Part shown: positions 21,483-33,022 of the stretch, in pieces
How positions within the stretch are numbered: position 1 is the stretch's first letter
Layout of the letters: the number at the start of each line of letters is the position of its first letter
NCBI GenBank assembly: GCA_000513075.1
Contig: AZYC01000002.1
Span: 1-46,080, forward strand
Source: an alpha proteobacterium SCGC AAA288-G21
Lineage (GTDB): Bacteria; Pseudomonadota; Alphaproteobacteria; Pelagibacterales; Pelagibacteraceae
Direction: 5' to 3'
Length of the DNA: 46,080 nucleotides
The notes under the pieces: generated by a model
The model's database searches: none
Told to the model about the DNA's origin: nothing
Seen by the model: the letters and a program-made list of their open reading frames with translations, nothing else
Position numbers and translations under genes: made by a program

Positions 21483-21494
21483 ATAATAAATTCA

Positions 21495-21680
21495 ATGAAA
21501 GAGCTAGTAATTGCTTTTGGTTTATTACTCTTTATAGAAGGTTTTTTGTACGCCTTATTTCCATCAAAAATGAAAAATATGCTAAAAACCATTGAAAAGA
21601 TGGAAGTCAATCAACTGAGAACAGGTGGTTTGATTTTTGCTTTAATAGGCTTTGCAATTGTTTGGTACTATAAAAGTTAG
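21495..21680 (+). CDS. DUF2065-family small membrane protein
   Basis: This 61-residue protein has two predicted membrane helices (LVIAFGLLLFIEGFLYALFP and GGLIFALIGFAIVWYY) joined by a basic loop (KMKNMLKTIEKMEVNQLRTG). That matches the DUF2065/YjeT-like family, found next to hflC in many proteobacteria. It sits between hflC and degP with short gaps (12 and 2 bases), so it is probably in the same operon. Its role is unknown, perhaps linked to HflKC. Confidence 0.8.
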   Translation: MKELVIAFGLLLFIEGFLYALFPSKMKNMLKTIEKMEVNQLRTGGLIFALIGFAIVWYYKS

Positions 21681-21682
21681 TT

Positions 21683-23089
21683 ATGAATTTAAACAAATTT
21701 AAATTTTATTTTATAAACTTTATTTTAATAATTTTTTTTTCTACTTCTGTAAGTGCTAAAAAAGTTCCAGATTCATTTGCCGATTTAGCAGAAAAGCTAA
21801 TGCCATCGGTTGTAAATATTTCAACGACACAAACAATCAAAGGCAAAGTTAATCCTTTTCCATTCGAATTTCCTCCAGGTTCTCCTTTTGAGGATTTGTT
21901 CAAGGATTTTAACAGTCCAACCGAGAGACAAATTAGTTCTTTGGGATCGGGATTCATTATTGATGCAAAAGGAATTGTGATTACTAATAATCATGTAATT
22001 CATAATGCAGAGGAAATTATTGTTAAAGTTAATGGCAAAAAAGAATTTAAAGCAAAAGTATTGGGAAGTGATCCTCTCTCAGATGTTGCGGTCATTGAAA
22101 TTATTTCTGATGATACTTTTACTCCAGTAAAGTTTGGAGATTCTGATAAGGCAAGGATTGGAGATTGGGTGATTGCAATCGGCAACCCTTTTGGTTTTGG
22201 TGGAACGGTTACTTCAGGAATTATATCAGCTCGCAATAGAGAGATTGGGCTTTCTCGTTATGAAAATTATATTCAAACAGATGCTTCAATTAACCAAGGA
22301 AATTCTGGAGGACCACTTTTTAATTTAAAAGGCGAAGTGATCGGAATCAATACTGCAATTTTAGGTCAATCAGGGTCAATTGGAATCGGATTTGCAATCC
22401 CCTCAAACTCAGCATCTCTAGTCGTTGATCAATTATTAAAGTATGGAGAAACCAAGAGAGGTTGGTTAGGAGTTAGAATTCAAGAAGTTACAATAGAAAT
22501 TGCAGAAGTGGAGCAATTAGATTCTCCAAAAGGGGCTTTGGTTGCCAGCGTAGGTGATAACAGTCCAGCAGACAAAGCAGGGATTAAACCTGGAGATATT
22601 ATTTTAGAATTTGATGGTAAGGACGTGGATACAATGAAAACTTTACCAAAAATTGTTGCACTGACAGAAGTGGGTAAAAACGTAATTGTTAAAGTTTGGA
22701 GAAATAAAAAAATAATTTCAAAAAAAGTTTTATTGGGCCGGCTTGAAAGTTCTAAAGAATTTGCATCACTTAAAGAAAAGGAGGCACCAACTGAAATCAA
22801 ATCTCTTAAAATTTCCGTAAGATTATTAACCGAAGAAGATATTAATCAACGACAATTGCCTTCTGATATAACTGGAGTTGTAATTACTGAAATTGCTTCC
22901 GACAGCCCTGTTTACAATCACCTGCAAGTTAATGATATTATTGTTGAAGTTCAAAAAACAAAGATTAATAATTTAAATCATTTAAAAGATATATTGAAGA
23001 AAAGCTTTGGCAAAGGCGAAAAGACTTTATTGTTTGCAACTTATAACAATCAAAATGTAAGACGCTATCTAGGAATTAAATTAAATTAA
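21683..23089 (+). CDS. degP: DegP/HtrA-type periplasmic serine protease
   Basis: This is a periplasmic protease-chaperone for misfolded envelope proteins. It has a signal peptide (about residues 6-25, ending VSA). The trypsin-like triad is seen as VITNNHVIHNAEE (His), DPLSDVAVIEI (Asp) and NQGNSGGPLFNLKGEVIG (Ser). Two PDZ domains follow: GWLGVRIQEVT to about residue 360 with the GIKPGDIILEFDG loop, and a second from about 375 with VVITEIASDSPVYNHLQVNDIIVEV. It has 468 residues. Its place behind hflKC and DUF2065 is common in proteobacteria and groups membrane and periplasmic quality control. Confidence 0.94.
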   Translation: MNLNKFKFYFINFILIIFFSTSVSAKKVPDSFADLAEKLMPSVVNISTTQTIKGKVNPFPFEFPPGSPFEDLFKDFNSPTERQISSLGSGFIIDAKGIVITNNHVIHNAEEIIVKVNGKKEFKAKVLGSDPLSDVAVIEIISDDTFTPVKFGDSDKARIGDWVIAIGNPFGFGGTVTSGIISARNREIGLSRYENYIQTDASINQGNSGGPLFNLKGEVIGINTAILGQSGSIGIGFAIPSNSASLVVDQLLKYGETKRGWLGVRIQEVTIEIAEVEQLDSPKGALVASVGDNSPADKAGIKPGDIILEFDGKDVDTMKTLPKIVALTEVGKNVIVKVWRNKKIISKKVLLGRLESSKEFASLKEKEAPTEIKSLKISVRLLTEEDINQRQLPSDITGVVITEIASDSPVYNHLQVNDIIVEVQKTKINNLNHLKDILKKSFGKGEKTLLFATYNNQNVRRYLGIKLN

Positions 23090-23100
23090 TTTTCCATTCC

Positions 23101-24015
23101 ATGGAGCGAAAGCCTATAATTGTTTTGCTAGCCGGTCCAACGGCATCAGGAAAATCTAAGCTTGCAATTAAATTATCAAAAATTCTTAATGGAGAAATTG
23201 TTAATGCAGATAGTATGCAAGTTTACAAGGAATTAAAAATATTAACATCTAGACCTTCTTCTTCAGATTTAAAAAAGATTAAGCACCATCTTTATGGATT
23301 TGTTTCTGTAACAAAAAATTTTTCAAGTGGTTCTTGGTTAAATATTGTCACCAAAAAAATTGAATCAATTTTAAGGAAAAGGAAAGTTCCTATTTTAGTT
23401 GGGGGGACGGGCCTTTACTTTAAAGCATTAGTTGATGGTTTGGCCAAGATCCCAGATATTCCAATACCTCTAAGGGAAAAAATTAGAAAATATCATAAAA
23501 AAATTGGCCAGGAAAAATTTTATAGTGAATTATTAGAATTGGATCCCAAAGTTAAAAATTTTATTCTTAAAAGTGATAACCAAAGATCAATTAGGGCATA
23601 CGAAGTTAAAAAGTTTACTAAAAAATCTTTATACGATTGGACTGAAAATACTAAACCAACATTTGATCCAAATCTTTTTCAAAAATTTTTTATTCATCCT
23701 CCCAAAGATTTATTATTGCAGCAAATAAATTTACGTATAAATAGAATGTTTAAGCAAAGGGTAAAGCAAGAGGTTAAAAAATTTTCAAAACTAAGAATTC
23801 ATCCTGATTTGAGTGCAAACAAAGTGATTGGTTTACAAGAAATTAAGGAGCATTTAGTAAAAAAATTAACGTTGACTGAGGTTAAGAATTTAATCCAAAT
23901 TAGAACCCGTCAATATGCAAAGCGTCAGTTTACATGGGCTAGAGGAAAAATGAGTTCCTGGAAGATAATTAATCCTAAAAATTATAAAGTTATTTTAGAT
24001 ACACTTGTCATTTAG
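23101..24015 (+). CDS. miaA: tRNA dimethylallyltransferase MiaA
   Basis: MiaA adds a dimethylallyl group to A37 of tRNAs that read UNN codons. The P-loop is LLAGPTASGKSKLAI, the catalytic Asp is in NADSMQVYKEL, followed by KHHLYGFV, the GGTGLYFKALVDGLAKIPDIP signature, and RQYAKRQFTWARGK near the end. It has 304 residues. It starts 11 bases after degP and ends 46 bases before ilvB, a gap that holds a promoter-like sequence. Confidence 0.96.
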   Translation: MERKPIIVLLAGPTASGKSKLAIKLSKILNGEIVNADSMQVYKELKILTSRPSSSDLKKIKHHLYGFVSVTKNFSSGSWLNIVTKKIESILRKRKVPILVGGTGLYFKALVDGLAKIPDIPIPLREKIRKYHKKIGQEKFYSELLELDPKVKNFILKSDNQRSIRAYEVKKFTKKSLYDWTENTKPTFDPNLFQKFFIHPPKDLLLQQINLRINRMFKQRVKQEVKKFSKLRIHPDLSANKVIGLQEIKEHLVKKLTLTEVKNLIQIRTRQYAKRQFTWARGKMSSWKIINPKNYKVILDTLVI

Positions 24016-24027
24016 CTGTTCTTAAAC

Positions 24028-24055
24028 TTGACCAAAAACTAAACTCCGTTAGATT
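24028..24055 (+). promoter_or_regulatory. candidate promoter for ilvB, giving a leaderless transcript
   Basis: TTGACC (24028-24033), a 16-base spacer and TAGATT (24050-24055) form a good sigma-70 pattern. The expected start, 6-7 bases downstream, coincides with the ATG of ilvB at 24062. No leader peptide or attenuator can fit in that space. Confidence 0.4.
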
Positions 24056-24061
24056 GTCCTA

Positions 24062-25822
24062 ATGGGACATTTAATGACAGGTGCAGCAATAGTTTTCAAG
24101 GCCCTCGAAGAACAGGGTGTGGATACTATTTTTGGTTATCCTGGTGGGGCAGTTTTACCAATCTATGACGAACTAAAAAATCACAAACAAATTAGACATT
24201 TTTTAGTTCGTCATGAACAAGGGGCAGGCCACGCAGCTGAAGGCTATGCTAGGTCATCAGGAAAACCCGGTATTGTTTTGGTTACATCGGGTCCAGGTGT
24301 TACCAATACGGTAACAGCTTTAACCGATGCTTATATGGATTCAATTCCAATTGTATGTATTACAGGTCAAGTCCCTACCCATTTGATTGGAACAGATGCA
24401 TTTCAAGAATGTGATACCACTGGAATTACACGACCATGTACAAAGCATAATTGGTTAGTCAAAGATGTAAAAGATTTGTCTAAAATCATGCACAAGGCTT
24501 TTGAAGTGGCAACGTCGGGAAGGCCAGGTCCCGTTTTAGTTGATATTCCAAAAGATATTCAGTTTAATAAAACAAAATATATTTCTTATAAAAACAAGAA
24601 ACAATTAAATAACAAAAAGAATAATCTTTTTACTCAAAAAGACATTGAGACAGCCGTCGAATATTTTAAAAAATCTTCTAAACCTGTTATTTATACTGGT
24701 GGTGGCGTTGTAAACTCAGGACCTGAAGCAAGCACTTTGCTTAGGGAGTTGGTTGCAATAACGGGTTTTCCGATTACTTCCACTCTTCAAGGATTAGGAT
24801 GTTATCCAGGAGAAGAAAATCAATTTATTGGTATGTTAGGTATGCACGGAACTTTTGAAGCAAACAATGCTATGCATGATTGTGATTTGTTAATCAATAT
24901 TGGAGCCAGATTTGATGATCGTATCACAGGAAAGATTGATGAGTTTTCTCCAAAATCAAAAAAAATACATATAGATATTGATCCATCTTCTATTAATAAA
25001 AATGTAAAAGTTGATTTACCAATAGTAGGAGACGTAAGTAAAGTTTTAAAGACATTCATTAAAACCTTTAAGAAAAAAAATCCCAATTTTGAAAAATCAA
25101 ATAAACAAAAGATTTCAAAGTGGTGGGAACAAATTGAAAAATGGAGAGAAAAAAAATCATTAAATTTTATAAACAGTACAACAATTATTAAACCACAACA
25201 TGCTGTTCAAAGGTTATATGAATTAACCAAACATAAAGATGTATTTGTTACTACTGAGGTAGGCCAACATCAAATGTGGGCAGCTCAACATTATAAATTT
25301 AATAAACCTAACAGATGGATGACCTCAGGTGGACTTGGTACAATGGGTTATGGTTTGCCAGCAGCAGTTGGGGTTCAAGTTGCTAATCCTGGAAAATTAG
25401 TTATTGATATTGCTGGAGAAGCTTCTGTGTTAATGACTATGCAAGAGATGTCTACTGCGGTTCAACACAAATTACCAATTAAAATTTTTATTTTAAACAA
25501 TGAATACATGGGAATGGTTCGTCAATGGCAGGAATTGTTACATGGAAAAAATTATGCAGAAAGTTATACCGCAGCACTTCCTGATTTTGTAAAATTAGCA
25601 GAAGCTTATGGCTGCGTAGGAATTCGTGCAAAAACTCCTGACGAATTAGATCAAAAAATCAAGGAAATGATTGAGATTGATAAACCCGTTATTTTTGATT
25701 GTGTCGTTGATAAAACGGAAAATTGTTTTCCAATGATCCCATCGGGAAAGCCACATAATCAGATGTTGCTTGGTCCACAAGATGAAGAAGAAATTTCAGA
25801 AGAAGGGAAAGTGTTAGTATAA
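24062..25822 (+). CDS. ilvB: acetolactate synthase large (catalytic) subunit
   Basis: This thiamine-diphosphate enzyme performs the first common step of Val/Leu/Ile synthesis. Evidence: IFGYPGGAVLPIYDEL at the start; the catalytic Glu in LVRHEQGAGHAAEGYARS; the FAD region LGMHGTFEANNAMHDCDLLINIGARFDDR; and the ThDP/Mg region DIAGEASVLMTMQEMSTAVQ...FILNNEYMGMVRQWQELLHGKNYAES. In the Mg motif a Glu (GEA) takes the place of the common GDG/GDA Asp, a conservative change. It has 586 residues, full length. The ilvH start follows directly after the stop. Confidence 0.97.
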   Translation: MGHLMTGAAIVFKALEEQGVDTIFGYPGGAVLPIYDELKNHKQIRHFLVRHEQGAGHAAEGYARSSGKPGIVLVTSGPGVTNTVTALTDAYMDSIPIVCITGQVPTHLIGTDAFQECDTTGITRPCTKHNWLVKDVKDLSKIMHKAFEVATSGRPGPVLVDIPKDIQFNKTKYISYKNKKQLNNKKNNLFTQKDIETAVEYFKKSSKPVIYTGGGVVNSGPEASTLLRELVAITGFPITSTLQGLGCYPGEENQFIGMLGMHGTFEANNAMHDCDLLINIGARFDDRITGKIDEFSPKSKKIHIDIDPSSINKNVKVDLPIVGDVSKVLKTFIKTFKKKNPNFEKSNKQKISKWWEQIEKWREKKSLNFINSTTIIKPQHAVQRLYELTKHKDVFVTTEVGQHQMWAAQHYKFNKPNRWMTSGGLGTMGYGLPAAVGVQVANPGKLVIDIAGEASVLMTMQEMSTAVQHKLPIKIFILNNEYMGMVRQWQELLHGKNYAESYTAALPDFVKLAEAYGCVGIRAKTPDELDQKIKEMIEIDKPVIFDCVVDKTENCFPMIPSGKPHNQMLLGPQDEEEISEEGKVLV

Positions 25823-27391
<1,569 letters not shown>

Positions 27392-27407
27392 CAATCTTTT
27401 ATTTTTT

Positions 27408-27454
27408 TGTTATAATTTATACAATTATTTTGCAATCTCGCCTAGAGATTGTAA
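27408..27454 (+). promoter_or_regulatory. extended -10 promoter and 5' leader hairpin ahead of leuA
   Basis: TGTTATAAT (27408-27416) is an extended -10 box. A short way downstream, CAATCTC (27433-27439) pairs with GAGATTG (27445-27451) around the loop GCCTA. Weaker flanking pairs extend the stem by about three. An upstream GCAATCT at 27391-27397 could pair with the same right arm, so two folds compete. No U-run follows, so it is not a normal terminator; a leader structure or transcript-end stabiliser is more likely. Confidence 0.4.
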
Positions 27455-27494
27455 TATTAAGTACTGAAAAAAAAGCAAAGGTACGTTTATTTAA

Positions 27495-29063
27495 ATGGCT
27501 AACGAAAAAAATAGAGTAATCATTTTTGATACTACAATGCGTGATGGTGAGCAATCGCCAGGCGCATCAATGAGCTTGGAAGAAAAAATACAAATTTCTA
27601 GAATTTTTGATGAACTGGGTGTGGATATTATTGAAGCTGGTTTCCCAATTGCTTCTCCAGGTGATTACGAAGCAGTTAAAGAAATAAGTAAAATTTTAAA
27701 AAATTCAATTCCATGTGGATTATCTAGACATACCAAGAAAGATATCGATGCATGTCACGAGGCTTTAAAAGCAGCTCCTAGATTTAGAATTCATACTTTT
27801 ATTTCAACGAGTCCACTTCACATGAAACATAAATTAAATAAATCACCAGAACAAGTAATCGAGTCAATAAAAGAACATGTTACATATGCAAGAAAATTTA
27901 CAGATGATATAGAATGGTCATTCGAAGATGGAACGCGGACAGATATGGATTTTATGTGTAAGACTGTCGAACTTGCAATTAATTGTGGAGCAAAAACAAT
28001 TAATATACCTGATACTGTTGGATATTCTGTTCCTTCAGAATTCAAAAAAATAATCGAAACACTTATAAATAAAGTACCCAACATAGATAAAGCTATTTTA
28101 TCAACACATTGTCATAATGACTTAGGTTTAGCAGTGGCAAATTCTTTAGCTGGAGTTTCAGCGGGCGCTAGACAGATTGAATGTACCATTAATGGTATTG
28201 GTGAAAGAGCTGGTAATGCAGCTCTTGAAGAAATTGTAATGGCAATTAAAACTCGAAATGATTTAATGCCATTTAAAACAGGAATAAATACAGAATTATT
28301 AAGCAAAGCTTCAAAAGTTGTTTCAAATGCAACCGGCTTTCCTGTTCAGTTTAATAAAGCGATTGTTGGAAAAAATGCTTTTGCCCACGAATCTGGCATA
28401 CATCAAGATGGAATGTTGAAGCATAAAAATACTTACGAAATAATGACTCCCGAAAGTGTGGGTGTAAAACAAACTTCATTAGTTATGGGAAAACATTCTG
28501 GAAGACATGCGTTTAAAGAAAAATTAAATGATCTTGGTTATATGGGAATTACTGATGATATTATTCAAATTGCCTTCGGTAAATTTAAAGTTCTTGCTGA
28601 TAAAAAAAAACATGTTTACGATGAAGATATTGCAGCTTTAGTAGATGACAGTTTAATCAAAGAAGACAATGTTATTAATTTGAAATCTCTTAAAGTATTT
28701 GCTGGAACAGGAGAACCGCAAAGAGCAGATATGACGTTAGAAGTTTATGGTGAAGTTAAAAAAGCTACCGAAACTGGCGACGGTCCAGTAGACGCTATTT
28801 TTAAATGTGTAAAAAAATTATATTCTCACGATGTAAATCTTAAATTGTATCAAGTACATGCTGTAACCGAAGGAACCGATGCTCAAGCTACGGTAAGTGT
28901 AAGAATAGAAGAAAACGGTAAGACCACTGTTGGTCAAGCAGCTGATACCGATACTCTTGTAGCTTCAGCAAATGCATATTTAAATGCATTAAATAAAATG
29001 ATTATTAAAAGAAAAAGAACATCCCCAGAAGAATATGAGCAGCAAAAAATGAAAGGAATATAA
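27495..29063 (+). CDS. leuA: 2-isopropylmalate synthase
   Basis: LeuA condenses 2-ketoisovalerate with acetyl-CoA, the first step of leucine synthesis. Evidence: FDTTMRDGEQSPGASMSLEEK (catalytic Arg and metal Asp), the HCHNDLGLAVANSLAGV metal-His motif, GIGERAGNAALEEIVMA, NAFAHESGIHQDGMLK, and a C-terminal regulatory LeuA-dimer domain (from about residue 400) that normally binds leucine. At 522 residues it is full length and so probably feedback-regulated. mreB begins 3 bases after its stop. Confidence 0.96.
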   Translation: MANEKNRVIIFDTTMRDGEQSPGASMSLEEKIQISRIFDELGVDIIEAGFPIASPGDYEAVKEISKILKNSIPCGLSRHTKKDIDACHEALKAAPRFRIHTFISTSPLHMKHKLNKSPEQVIESIKEHVTYARKFTDDIEWSFEDGTRTDMDFMCKTVELAINCGAKTINIPDTVGYSVPSEFKKIIETLINKVPNIDKAILSTHCHNDLGLAVANSLAGVSAGARQIECTINGIGERAGNAALEEIVMAIKTRNDLMPFKTGINTELLSKASKVVSNATGFPVQFNKAIVGKNAFAHESGIHQDGMLKHKNTYEIMTPESVGVKQTSLVMGKHSGRHAFKEKLNDLGYMGITDDIIQIAFGKFKVLADKKKHVYDEDIAALVDDSLIKEDNVINLKSLKVFAGTGEPQRADMTLEVYGEVKKATETGDGPVDAIFKCVKKLYSHDVNLKLYQVHAVTEGTDAQATVSVRIEENGKTTVGQAADTDTLVASANAYLNALNKMIIKRKRTSPEEYEQQKMKGI

Positions 29064-30113
<1,050 letters not shown>

Positions 30114-30126
30114 TTTATGATAGGCC

Positions 30127-30978
30127 ATGGTAACCAGCCGAGATGATTTTTCAATAGCGATACGATCTGCCTTTCTTAAAAAAGGCGTCAAACAGAAGTT
30201 TTCATTACTAGCTCTTATTATTGCTTCAATTATTTTGCTTTCTTTAGAAGCAATCAATTCAAAATCACTCAATTTTGTTCGCTCTGCAATTAAGGATGTG
30301 ATTTATAGAACTTCTTTTATTGCTTCCATACCAGGTAATTCCATTGTTCCCGTATTTACCAAAATTCAGAATTATTTTGAAGTTTATGAACAATATGAAA
30401 TAGTAAAATCTAAATTACAACAATTAGAGAATCAACAAAATCAAATTAATTACCTAAAAATAGAAAATGTTAAATTAAAAAAAATCATAGATGATACTGA
30501 TATTTATGATTATGAATCTGTCATAACCAAAGTTTTGGTGGACAAAAAAAGTCCCTTTTTGAAGTCAGTTATTTTAAATAAGGGATTTAACTCAGGCCTT
30601 AAAAAAGGAATGCCAGTTTTAGATGGTCCTTATTTTGTCGGTCGAATAACGGAAGTAAATTATTTATCTTCACGAGCCTTATTAATCAACGATTTAAACA
30701 GCAAAATTCCTGTCCTCATTGAACCAATGGGTTATCAAGCGATTATGAGCGGCACTGGTGATAAACCAGCTCTATTAGAATTTTTGCCAAAAAATCATCA
30801 ATTAGAAGCTGGTAGCCTGGTTTATACTTCTGGCACAGGTGGTATATTTTTTCCGGGTATTCCAATTGGGCAAGTTGAACTAATTGAGAAAAAATTCCAT
30901 ATAAAATTTTTTTCCGATTTAAGTCAATTATATTTAGTAAATGTGATTACGTCAAAACTAATAGGAAGTGAACAATAA
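30127..30978 (+). CDS. mreC: rod-shape determining protein MreC
   Basis: MreC is a periplasmic scaffold that binds PBP2 and links it to MreB. One membrane segment (about residues 24-41, FSLLALIIASIILLSLEAI) is followed by a coiled coil near residues 90-125 (LQQLENQQNQINYLKIENVKLKK). The beta-barrel MreC core comes next, with KGMPVLDGPYFVGRITEVN and GDKPALLEFLPKNHQLEAGSLVYTSG. It has 283 residues. The ATG at 30127 follows mreB by 13 bases, and mreD starts directly after the stop. Confidence 0.92.
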   Translation: MVTSRDDFSIAIRSAFLKKGVKQKFSLLALIIASIILLSLEAINSKSLNFVRSAIKDVIYRTSFIASIPGNSIVPVFTKIQNYFEVYEQYEIVKSKLQQLENQQNQINYLKIENVKLKKIIDDTDIYDYESVITKVLVDKKSPFLKSVILNKGFNSGLKKGMPVLDGPYFVGRITEVNYLSSRALLINDLNSKIPVLIEPMGYQAIMSGTGDKPALLEFLPKNHQLEAGSLVYTSGTGGIFFPGIPIGQVELIEKKFHIKFFSDLSQLYLVNVITSKLIGSEQ

Positions 30979-31494
30979 ATGGTTTTATTGAGAAAAAATT
31001 TTGTTAGTCGTTTCTTCAGTTTAATTCCACTTTTAATTCTATTTTTTTTAGCTTTTAGTGAAACGGATTTTAATTTTGAAAAGTTAAGTTTTTTATCCTT
31101 CAATCTAATATATATTGTTATATTTTATTGGGTTTTAAAAAAACCAGATATTTTAGGTTATGGATTTATTTTTTTAGCGGGAATCGTTAATGACGTAGTT
31201 ATTGGACTACCCATTGGAGTTAGTTCAATTACTTATTTAATTTTGGCAGGATTTGCAGCTTATGTAAGATATTTAACAGTACAGCCTTCTCTCATTTATG
31301 ATTGGATTATTTTTGTACCTTCAATTGCAGTTACAAATTCAGTCTATTTTTATATTCTAAGAATATTTTTTGATATTCAAATAAATTATATTACTTTAGC
31401 ATTAAACACTGGCATTACGATTCTTTTCTATCCTGTTATTGGAATTTTATTTAGTTTTTTAGCCAATATAATTATCAAGGAAAAAAATGTTTGA
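30979..31494 (+). CDS. mreD: rod-shape determining protein MreD
   Basis: This is a small polytopic inner-membrane protein of the elongasome. It has 171 residues with about five hydrophobic helices. It shows the family's typical short hydrophilic tip (LLRKNFVSRFF) and the DILGYGFIFLAGIVNDVVIGLPIGVSSI stretch after the second helix, where MreD proteins have a conserved G-x-x-x-D. Assignment rests on topology plus its place between mreC and mrdA; it overlaps mrdA by 8 bases. Confidence 0.85.
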   Translation: MVLLRKNFVSRFFSLIPLLILFFLAFSETDFNFEKLSFLSFNLIYIVIFYWVLKKPDILGYGFIFLAGIVNDVVIGLPIGVSSITYLILAGFAAYVRYLTVQPSLIYDWIIFVPSIAVTNSVYFYILRIFFDIQINYITLALNTGITILFYPVIGILFSFLANIIIKEKNV

Positions 31495-33022
31495 TCGAGA
31501 TGCTTTTGGAGTCAATAAAAATAAATTAATTACAAGACGAATGTTTGTTTTGTCTGGTGCAAAAGTTATCGTTTTTACAGGTATTATTTTTCGATTATTT
31601 TCATTACAAATTTCTGAAAATAAAAAATATTCATCTTTATCTGAAAAAAATAGATTGAAGGCATGGAAACTGCCGCCAAAACGAGGAGTTTTTGAAGATT
31701 ATTTTGGAAATACAATAGCGGACAACTATCAAGTTTTTCAATTACATGTGGTGCCTGAAGAAGTGGAGGATTTTAATTATTTGATAGTCAGGCTAAAAAA
31801 TATAATCAAAATAGATAATAGAGAAATAAGGAGAATTTATAAGAAAAAGGAAAAACAATTACCTTGGCAAACATTAATTATTTCAGAAAACCTTTCTTGG
31901 GGGGAATTTTCTAAACTCAATCTTTTCTTACATGAACTATCAGGAGCAAAACCAGTATTTTCAGTTGCAAGAAAATATCCTCAAGCAGAAAATTTTTCTC
32001 ATGTTTTGGGATATGTTGCGGAAGCTAGCACACAAGATATTAACAATTATTCATTTATTAAAGAAAATTATATTCCCGGTCTTCGCGTTGGCAAGACCGG
32101 ATTAGAGAAAGCCTTAGAAAAAGAACTTATCGGCACTTCCGGCCTACAAAGCTACGAAGTTAATGCCCATGGAAAAAAAATTAAACAAATCAGTCGTGTC
32201 GAAGGAACTCAAGGCAAAAGCTTTAGAACTACCATTGATCAAGAAGTTCAAAAATATGCTCAGAAGTTATTGTTTGGAAAAAGCGGATCTATAAATGTAA
32301 TGGATATTTATACAGGAGATATAATTGCAATGGCATCCTCTCCAAGTTTTGATCCAAACCAATTTGTTCATGGAATAGATAGTAAAGAATGGAATAAAAT
32401 TAATAAAGACCCAATGAAACCCTTAATCAATAAATCGGTTTCTAGTTTATATTCTCCAGGCTCAACCCTGAAGCCTTTAGTTGCTCTGTCTGCACTAGAA
32501 AACCACGTGATAGTGCCTGGTTTTACTCATAAATGTGAAGGAGAAATGGAACTGTATGATCATAAATATCATTGCTGGAAGAAAAAAGGTCATGGTTACA
32601 TGAGTTTAAGGAATGCGATTAAACAATCTTGCGATATCTATTTTTATGAAGTGGCAAGAATATTAGGAGTGGACCGTTTATCGATTACCGCAAAAAAATA
32701 TGGACTTGGAGAAAAAGTATTGAGAGGTTATTTTCTAGAAGAAAAATCTGGAGTTATTCCATCTACAAAATGGAAACTTAAAAACATAGGCAGAGGATGG
32801 GTATTAGGTGAAACCTTACTTACGGGAATTGGGCAGGGTTATATTCAATGTACTCCATTAGAACTTTGTTTAATGGTTGCCCAGATGGCCAATGGAGGAT
32901 TTGAAATCCGACCCCGAATTATTGATGACGGTACTGTGGTTTATGAAGATATTAAATCATATATTGATAATCAATTGCAAAAATTTAAACTAGGATTAAA
33001 AGAAAAAATTTTGGGGTATTGA
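31487..33022 (+). CDS. mrdA: penicillin-binding protein 2, C-terminus lost at a rearrangement junction
   Basis: PBP2 is the transpeptidase of cell elongation. It has an N-terminal anchor (about residues 21-40), the dimerisation/pedestal part with PKRGVFEDYFGNTIADN, and a transpeptidase domain with the active-site Ser in SPGSTLKP (Ser326, Lys329) and SCD at about 381. After GQGYIQCTPLELCLMVAQMANGGFEIRPRI the protein should continue to the KTG box, but the frame runs into reverse-strand ddl sequence at about 33003 and ends in LGY. The KTG motif and roughly 100 or more residues are missing, and rodA, the usual next gene, is not present. As shown the enzyme could not work. Confidence 0.92.
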   Translation: MFDRDAFGVNKNKLITRRMFVLSGAKVIVFTGIIFRLFSLQISENKKYSSLSEKNRLKAWKLPPKRGVFEDYFGNTIADNYQVFQLHVVPEEVEDFNYLIVRLKNIIKIDNREIRRIYKKKEKQLPWQTLIISENLSWGEFSKLNLFLHELSGAKPVFSVARKYPQAENFSHVLGYVAEASTQDINNYSFIKENYIPGLRVGKTGLEKALEKELIGTSGLQSYEVNAHGKKIKQISRVEGTQGKSFRTTIDQEVQKYAQKLLFGKSGSINVMDIYTGDIIAMASSPSFDPNQFVHGIDSKEWNKINKDPMKPLINKSVSSLYSPGSTLKPLVALSALENHVIVPGFTHKCEGEMELYDHKYHCWKKKGHGYMSLRNAIKQSCDIYFYEVARILGVDRLSITAKKYGLGEKVLRGYFLEEKSGVIPSTKWKLKNIGRGWVLGETLLTGIGQGYIQCTPLELCLMVAQMANGGFEIRPRIIDDGTVVYEDIKSYIDNQLQKFKLGLKEKILGY

